Origin: Lentisphaerota bacterium
GTDB lineage: Bacteria; Verrucomicrobiota; Kiritimatiellia; JAAZAB01
Direction of reading: 5' to 3'
NCBI GenBank assembly: GCA_020201415.1
Contig: JAIVGW010000236.1
Span: 1-10,625 of the forward strand
Length of the DNA stretch: 10,625 nt
In this document: piece after piece, positions 7,103-10,625 of the stretch
Layout of the letters: each line of letters starts with the position of its first letter
Position numbering within the stretch: the stretch's first letter is position 1
Program-made: the position numbers and the translations under genes
Notes under the pieces: model-generated
What the model was told of the DNA's origin: nothing
The model's database searches: none
What the model saw: the letters and a program-made list of their open reading frames with translations, nothing else

Positions 7103-7706
7103 TTTCACCCTGGAAGGCTTCCGCGCCAAACTGCAGGAAAAACGGCGTCGGCGCCAGCCAGGATAATTGCACACCCTTGTCATTGATGCCATGCTCGCCG
7201 AAAAACAGCTGGTGAATCAGCGGCGCATCGGTGAAATTCCAGGCATGCGCATGCTGGGCATTGATCCGGGTGAATTCGCTGAAAAATTTGCCCAGCTTGA
7301 TCTGGGTGCCCCAGGGCAGACAGGTGGTCTGAATCACCGCCTCCTCGAGTTCCGCGCCATGGGTATCCACCGCCACCGTCGCCCAGCCCTTGAAGTAGGG
7401 ATCGACATCTGCCAACAGCATCAACTCCAGATGGCGCAGATTAAACCCCTTCTCCAGCCCATGCTCATGGTCGTGATCGTGATCGTCGCCGGGACCATGC
7501 CCATGGCCGAACCCGGGCAACTCCTCCCAGATGTGCGCCGGCGCTTCGTCACCGCTGTAATTGTAATAGATGCCGTCCACCACCACGGAAATATCCGGAT
7601 TAAACAATTTGGCCGCCGCGGCATCGGCGCTGATGTAACGCTCCTGCGCCAAGCCGGAAACCGCCAGCATCAGGCCCAACAATAATGACAAGATAGTTTT
7701 ATACAT
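7008..7706 (-). CDS. Zinc-operon outer-membrane protein with His/Asp-rich segment, N-terminal part
   Basis: N-terminal part of an outer-membrane protein of the type found next to zinc ABC transporter genes. From the ATG at 7706 (TAGGAAAG lies about eight bases upstream) it has a signal peptide with a likely cleavage near SGLAQ (about residue 20). Residues 68-82 form a metal-binding-looking tract, HGHGPGDDHDHDHEH. Then come LGKFFSEFTRIN, QHAHAWNFTDAPL, FFGEHGINDKGVQLSWL and PTPFFLQFGAEAFQGENE, a conserved-looking block near residues 138-203. After about residue 203 the frame loses this character and stops at 7008, while the barrel continues in another frame to 6512. A longer open frame from 7871 is rejected as a start because the signal peptide begins at 7706. 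The protein probably gathers zinc at the cell surface or passes it to the periplasm; this is inferred from the His-rich tract and operon. Confidence 0.75.
   Translation of the reverse strand: MYKTILSLLLGLMLAVSGLAQERYISADAAAAKLFNPDISVVVDGIYYNYSGDEAPAHIWEELPGFGHGHGPGDDHDHDHEHGLEKGFNLRHLELMLLADVDPYFKGWATVAVDTHGAELEEAVIQTTCLPWGTQIKLGKFFSEFTRINAQHAHAWNFTDAPLIHQLFFGEHGINDKGVQLSWLAPTPFFLQFGAEAFQGENEAAFDYHPATGRLRGLGPASGGTSGPDRAR
7461..7505 (-). other. His/Asp-rich metal-binding tract in the outer-membrane protein
   Basis: Codons for residues 68-82 of the outer-membrane protein encode alternating His with Asp, Gly and Glu (HGHG followed by DDHDHDHEH). The DNA shows short tandem units (TCGTGA-like on the + strand) that could expand or contract. 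Such tracts bind Zn, Ni or Cu with moderate affinity in other proteins; here zinc is inferred from the operon. Confidence 0.75.
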
Positions 7707-7863
7707 AAACCGCTTTCCTAAAATAATTAAAAATAAATACTGCAACGTCGGGGCTACAGCGGGGATAATTAGGCCGTTGGCGGGCGGCGCAATGTCCGAC
7801 AGATACAAAGTCGACAAGATAAGATATCCGGAGAGTCGGTTTACGCGACGCCTTGGACGGCAA

Positions 7864-8253
7864 TCAAGCACTGGCGGCAGGAGGGGCGCGGGCCTGGAAC
7901 CCTGTGAGCAGGTCAGCCGCTGCCGGCGACGCCATGTCGGGCATCGCGCAAGTTGACACCATCAGCGCCACGGCGCGTAATGGGCATACCGCGGCCCGCA
8001 TGGCCGGCATGGTCATGGTCTGGCAAATCGGACAATGTTCGGCATCGTGGCCGGGGGGCGCATGGGTTAGGGCCGGGGCGTTGCGGACGGTAAGCGGGCA
8101 GGCCCGGCAGACCGCAGCCGGCTCCGGCCGGCCGTCACGGCACACATCATGCGCCAAGTGCCACAGGGGCGCCAGACAGACGTTCAGCAGCAGTCCGGTC
8201 AGGCACAAAACGCGCCAGACGGAAATCCTGCGTTTTTCGGTCCTTGACTGCAT
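7864..8253 (-). CDS. DUF2946-like Cys/His-rich small protein, first gene of zinc operon
   Basis: A 129-residue protein. The ATG at 8253 is chosen because GGAGG sits four bases upstream and a membrane or signal segment (VLCLTGLLLNVCLAPLWHL, about residues 14-32) follows a basic start. A longer frame from 8307 has no such support. The rest is low in secondary structure and carries paired metal-ligand motifs: CRAC at 49-52, His at 64, 69 and 73, and HCPIC at 73-77, the pattern of DUF2946-like proteins often found near metal-uptake genes in Gram-negative bacteria. The C-terminal half holds further Met and Cys residues. It could be an anchored periplasmic metal-binding or handling protein; the function of the family is not established. 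It is separated from the outer-membrane gene by 157 bases in which I see no other gene. Confidence 0.7.
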   Translation of the reverse strand: MQSRTEKRRISVWRVLCLTGLLLNVCLAPLWHLAHDVCRDGRPEPAAVCRACPLTVRNAPALTHAPPGHDAEHCPICQTMTMPAMRAAVCPLRAVALMVSTCAMPDMASPAAADLLTGFQARAPPAASA

Positions 8254-8333
8254 GCTGCCTCCAAATTGGTTGGCCGGTAGGTTACAGCGAGGGTGTTTGC
8301 CAGTCAATCAAAAATGGATCCTGGAAAAATATT

Positions 8334-8363
8334 ATTGTATTCCCGGTGTCGTTTGTGTGATAA
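8334..8363 (-). promoter_or_regulatory. Candidate sigma-70-like promoter of the zinc operon
   Basis: On the minus strand TTATCA (8363-8358) and TACAAT (8339-8334) are spaced by 18 bases, matching four of six and five of six consensus positions. It would start transcription about 75 bases before the DUF2946-like gene. A second possibility closer to the gene is TTGACT followed after 17 bases by TAACCT. Both are eye matches; the sigma-factor preference of this organism is unknown. Confidence 0.3.
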
Positions 8364-8370
8364 TCTTTGA

Positions 8371-8386
8371 CAGTTATAAATAATTG
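8371..8386 (+). promoter_or_regulatory. Palindromic operator candidate in divergent spacer
   Basis: CAGTTAT, two bases, then ATAATTG form a 7-2-7 inverted repeat with one mismatch. It overlaps the end of a TTGACA hexamer (8367-8372) that could be a -35 element for the + strand gene, although no convincing -10 is seen at the right distance. It is AT-rich and GTTATA-containing, like Zur/Fur family operators, and lies between the zinc operon and the divergent outer-membrane gene. Regulator identity is inference. Confidence 0.35.
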
Positions 8387-8444
8387 TGCTCAAGAGCAGG
8401 GCCTGTTGCGCCCACCGGCAGGAAAACGCAAACGGGAGATCGTA

Positions 8445-9212
8445 ATGAAAAAATTCGTGTTATGTGCAGTCGCGGCATTGACGGCAGGGGCTGTGCTGGC
8501 GGAATCGGAATTCAATCGTCCGTATTTCACACGGGAAAACCGGCATCCGGACGCAGGCGCCTGGGAGGCCGGTGTGTTTTCGGAATACAGCAAAATTGAT
8601 GAGTCGGGCAACAATAAATGGGCGGACTGGGAGCGCAAGGAATTCACCGCCGGAGTTTACGCGCGTTACGGCCTGTTGGAGAACCTGACGGCATACGGCA
8701 AGCTGCCGTTCGGCCATGTGGATTCCGACATTAACGACAAACACACCGGCATCCGTGACATCAGCCTGGGCCTGGAGCTGTTTGCTTATGAATACACTTT
8801 TGAATACCCCTACGTGATTCCCTATGTCGAGCTGACACTGGCAACGGGGGATGACAAATACAATCTCGGTCGCGGCGAGACCGATTTCGCCTTCGGCACA
8901 TCCATTGGCACCACCGTCTATGAGGTATATCACTATGTTCTGGACGGCCGTTACAATGTCAATTACAACGACGATGGCGTATTTTCCCTGGCCGCATCCT
9001 TCATCTGGGATCTGAGCTACAAGTTCTCGCTTATGGCCGAGGCTAAAGGCACGAGTGAGGACATTCCCGGTGAAAGCGGTGCGCCGGTTTATTTCCGCGG
9101 CGGCATGTACTACCGTGCCACCGATCAGCTGTGCCTGGCTTGGTACGGTGGCGGCGCCGTCAATTCCAACGAAAAGGGCATGGGCGCCATCCGGGTGGCC
9201 TACCTGTTTTAA
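8445..9212 (+). CDS. Outer-membrane beta-barrel protein, MetA-pathway (phenol degradation) family-like
   Basis: A 255-residue predicted outer-membrane protein. The ATG at 8445 is chosen because GGGAG lies about six bases upstream and a clean signal peptide follows (MKKFVLCAVAALTAGAVLA, cleavage after residue 19). An in-frame start at 8367 would bury this signal. The mature part is made of alternating amphipathic strands rich in Tyr and Gly. RDISLGLELFAYEY and the following PYVELTLATGDDKYNLGRGETDF block (about residues 104-150) resemble the Phenol_MetA_deg family of small outer-membrane channels, and the protein ends RVAYLF with a terminal Phe as in barrel proteins. Members are annotated as putative transporters, mostly without proven substrate. 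It is transcribed away from the zinc operon, so shared control is possible. The family match is by eye; another barrel family is the alternative. Confidence 0.8.
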   Translation: MKKFVLCAVAALTAGAVLAESEFNRPYFTRENRHPDAGAWEAGVFSEYSKIDESGNNKWADWERKEFTAGVYARYGLLENLTAYGKLPFGHVDSDINDKHTGIRDISLGLELFAYEYTFEYPYVIPYVELTLATGDDKYNLGRGETDFAFGTSIGTTVYEVYHYVLDGRYNVNYNDDGVFSLAASFIWDLSYKFSLMAEAKGTSEDIPGESGAPVYFRGGMYYRATDQLCLAWYGGGAVNSNEKGMGAIRVAYLF

Positions 9213-9216
9213 TCCG

Positions 9217-9233
9217 GGCGGCGCGACCCCGCC
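9217..9233 (+). terminator. Weak hairpin after the outer-membrane protein gene
   Basis: GGCGG (9217-9221) and CCGCC (9229-9233) form a 5-bp stem with a 7-base loop just after the stop codon, followed by TATATTCTG, which is only weakly T-rich. It could lower read-through into the transglutaminase gene 38 bases downstream, but it does not meet the usual criteria for an intrinsic terminator. Confidence 0.2.
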
Positions 9234-9249
9234 TATATTCTGAGTTTCC

Positions 9250-10569
9250 ATGCGTTTTGCGCGGCCAGGTTTCTGGATCGTTCTCTTCTGGCTGGTCACG
9301 GCGGCCTGGTTGATCAGGTACGAGGCGTTTCCCGGCTGGTTCGTCGGGCGGGCTCTTACCCTGCAAGCCGCACTGGACGACACCTACCGGCTGATGCACT
9401 TCTTTACGGCCATGCATTCCGGTAATTATAATGTGCGCATTGACGGACAGCGCATCGGCCCGCAACGCTTCCGGCTCACCGTCCGCACCCCGGGGGACAC
9501 CCGGGAAACGGAAGTGGATCTGCCGGATGACGTCCTGCTGCACACGCCGATGAACGAGCTGATCCTGGGGCAGCTGGCGCCCGGACAGAGTACATTGCTG
9601 CGCATGTTCAATCCGCTGACCCAGGGCATCGACGAATTGCGCGTCAACGCCCTCAGACACGAACAGATTACCGTGGATGGCCAAGAATACGACACCACTT
9701 TGTTGCAGATATTTTACCATGGCATGGAATTGCGCGCCTGGGTCGACCGCACCGGTCAGGCCGTACGCCAGGAAACCCCTTTCGGACTGGTGATGGAACT
9801 TACCACCGCCGCCGCCGCCGGCCGGATCGAGACGGCGCTGCCACCAGCGGAACTGCTCTTCGATATGGCCGTACCGGTGACTGGCGTAATCCGTGACCCC
9901 CGCGGCAGTGCGGCATTGGATCTGCAAATCGGCGGCGCGCCGGAGACCGCGGGCCTGGAAAGCGCCCGACAGCAAATCATCGCGCGGGATGCCCAACAGG
10001 TTACCCTGCGGGTGAGGCGGCAAACCGCGCCAAACCCGGACGAACAGCAGGATCCGCCGGCGGAACTTCAGCCATGGCTGCAACCGGAACCGGGCCTGCA
10101 GTCCGATCACCCGGAAATCATCGCCCGGGCCCGAACCATTGCCGCCGGGCGCGAGGGCTGGCCGCTGGTCCGCGCCATTGGCGCCTGGGTCCATGAAAAC
10201 GTCGCCAAGGAAGCGGCCGTCAGCCTGCCCTCGGCCGTGGATGTATTGCATGAACTCAGCGGCGACTGCAATGAACACACCTACCTGTTCGTGGCCCTGG
10301 CGCGGGCGCTGGGCCTGCCGGCGCGCGTGCATGTGGGACTGGTGTATGCCGAACTGGACAATCAGCGGTCGGCGTTTTATTATCATGCCTGGCCGGCCGT
10401 GTGGCTTAACGGACAGTGGCTGGAAACCGATCCCACTCTGGGACAGGAGCTGGCGGACGCCACCCACATCACCCTGGCGGTAGGCGGGCTGGAACGCCAG
10501 ATGGAACTGCTGGGCATACTGGGCCGGATGCGGATAACCGTTTTGGGTGAATACGCGGAAATGCCCTGA
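9250..10569 (+). CDS. Membrane-anchored transglutaminase-like domain protein
   Basis: A 439-residue protein with one N-terminal membrane segment (FWIVLFWLVTAAWLI, about residues 8-22) and a large soluble part. Residues about 300-410 form a transglutaminase-like (papain-fold) domain with a complete triad: C340 in GDCNEHTYLF, H379 in YYHAWPAVW and D394 in ETDPTLG. The spacing and the GDC-EH signature match bacterial transglutaminase-core proteins, which include proteases, peptide amidases and crosslinking enzymes; the reaction is not predictable here. The region before it (about 40-290) is beta-rich with no recognised domain, and a proline-rich linker near 260-280 joins the two. Topology suggests the catalytic domain is in the periplasm. 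The Shine-Dalgarno is weak (GAG six bases upstream). The next gene, 22 bases on, looks like an ABC ATPase, and the two are probably cotranscribed. Confidence 0.9.
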   Translation: MRFARPGFWIVLFWLVTAAWLIRYEAFPGWFVGRALTLQAALDDTYRLMHFFTAMHSGNYNVRIDGQRIGPQRFRLTVRTPGDTRETEVDLPDDVLLHTPMNELILGQLAPGQSTLLRMFNPLTQGIDELRVNALRHEQITVDGQEYDTTLLQIFYHGMELRAWVDRTGQAVRQETPFGLVMELTTAAAAGRIETALPPAELLFDMAVPVTGVIRDPRGSAALDLQIGGAPETAGLESARQQIIARDAQQVTLRVRRQTAPNPDEQQDPPAELQPWLQPEPGLQSDHPEIIARARTIAAGREGWPLVRAIGAWVHENVAKEAAVSLPSAVDVLHELSGDCNEHTYLFVALARALGLPARVHVGLVYAELDNQRSAFYYHAWPAVWLNGQWLETDPTLGQELADATHITLAVGGLERQMELLGILGRMRITVLGEYAEMP

Positions 10570-10591
10570 ACAGGCACGAGGATCGACGCAA

Positions 10592-10625
10592 ATGATCAAG
10601 CTGGAAAAACTGGGCAAAAGATTCG
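10592..10625 (+). CDS. Start of a probable ABC transporter ATP-binding protein (partial)
   Basis: Only eleven codons are present before the right edge: MIKLEKLGKRF. This is the usual opening of ABC ATPase subunits (first beta strand, then the K-RF segment before the A-loop aromatic). GAGGA at 10578-10582 lies nine bases before the ATG and supports the start. The gap to the transglutaminase-like gene is 22 bases, so they likely form an operon. The call rests on very little sequence; the Walker motifs lie outside the window. Confidence 0.55.
   Translation, partial: MIKLEKLGKRF

Noticed and set aside
7080..7105. Programmed +1 frameshift in the outer-membrane protein, because CTTTGA (as in prfB) occurs here
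   Set aside because: The CTTTGA is not in the frame needed for a prfB-type CUU-UGA slip, there is no stop codon at the slip point, and no reason is known for programmed shifting in such a protein.
6521..7186. Open frame on the + strand across the outer-membrane protein gene
   Set aside because: It is the complement of the beta-barrel coding region and shows only Gln/His/Arg-rich shadow composition.
7461..7505. Short tandem DNA repeat as a possible CRISPR or regulatory repeat
   Set aside because: It is explained by the His/Asp codons of the outer-membrane protein and has no spacer structure.
7707..7871. Long N-terminal extension of the zinc outer-membrane protein frame
   Set aside because: A signal peptide with a good ribosome site begins at 7706; the upstream translation has no protein-like character and overlaps the end of the DUF2946-like gene.
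8460..9383. 307-residue open frame antisense to the MetA-like outer-membrane protein
   Set aside because: The + strand frame has a signal peptide, barrel strands and a terminal Phe; the antisense translation looks like shadow sequence.
9806..9822. GCC trinucleotide run
   Set aside because: Short Ala-codon run inside the transglutaminase-like gene; ordinary for GC-rich coding DNA.
9160..10617. 485-residue open frame antisense to the transglutaminase-like gene
   Set aside because: It mirrors high-GC codon use on the other strand; the + strand frame has a full catalytic triad and a membrane anchor, the antisense frame has neither motif nor ribosome site.

Overview
The window looks like a chromosomal segment of a GC-rich Gram-negative bacterium. 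Outer-membrane-type proteins and Sec signal peptides show the two-membrane envelope. Tandem sulfatase genes beside a sodium/solute-symporter remnant are a style common in the PVC group (Kiritimatiellota, Lentisphaerota, Planctomycetota). That placement is inference from gene content; no rRNA or marker gene is present.

Region 1 (1-3643, + strand) holds three consecutive S1-type (formylglycine) sulfatases. The first lacks its N-terminus because it runs off the left edge. The second and third are complete, start directly with the catalytic fold and have no visible signal peptide. A short leader with a GC hairpin separates the first and second. At 3660-3839 lies what looks like the C-terminal remnant of a sodium/solute symporter, cut at both ends, marking the boundary between the sulfatase cluster and the next region.

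Region 2 (3824-8253, - strand) is a zinc (or manganese) acquisition operon. In transcription order it has a small Cys/His-rich DUF2946-like protein, a His/Asp-rich outer-membrane protein of the kind found beside zinc ABC transporters (split by a frameshift near 7080-7100), a ZnuA-like periplasmic binding protein, a ZnuC-like ATPase and a ZnuB-like permease. A strong inverted repeat sits between the binding-protein and ATPase genes. The ATPase and permease genes overlap by one base (TAATG).

Region 3 (8445-10625, + strand) is transcribed divergently from the zinc operon. It encodes a small outer-membrane beta-barrel protein resembling the MetA-pathway-of-phenol-degradation family, then a membrane-anchored transglutaminase-like protein with a complete Cys-His-Asp triad, then the first codons of what is probably an ABC transporter ATPase. 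The 191-base divergent spacer (8254-8444) carries AT-rich promoter-like elements and a 7-2-7 palindrome that could be an operator.

Together, the zinc operon would capture metal at the outer membrane, bind it in the periplasm and import it through the ABC transporter. The sulfatases would desulfate small sulfated substrates, possibly after import. No regulator (Zur/Fur) and no sulfatase-maturating enzyme lies in the window.
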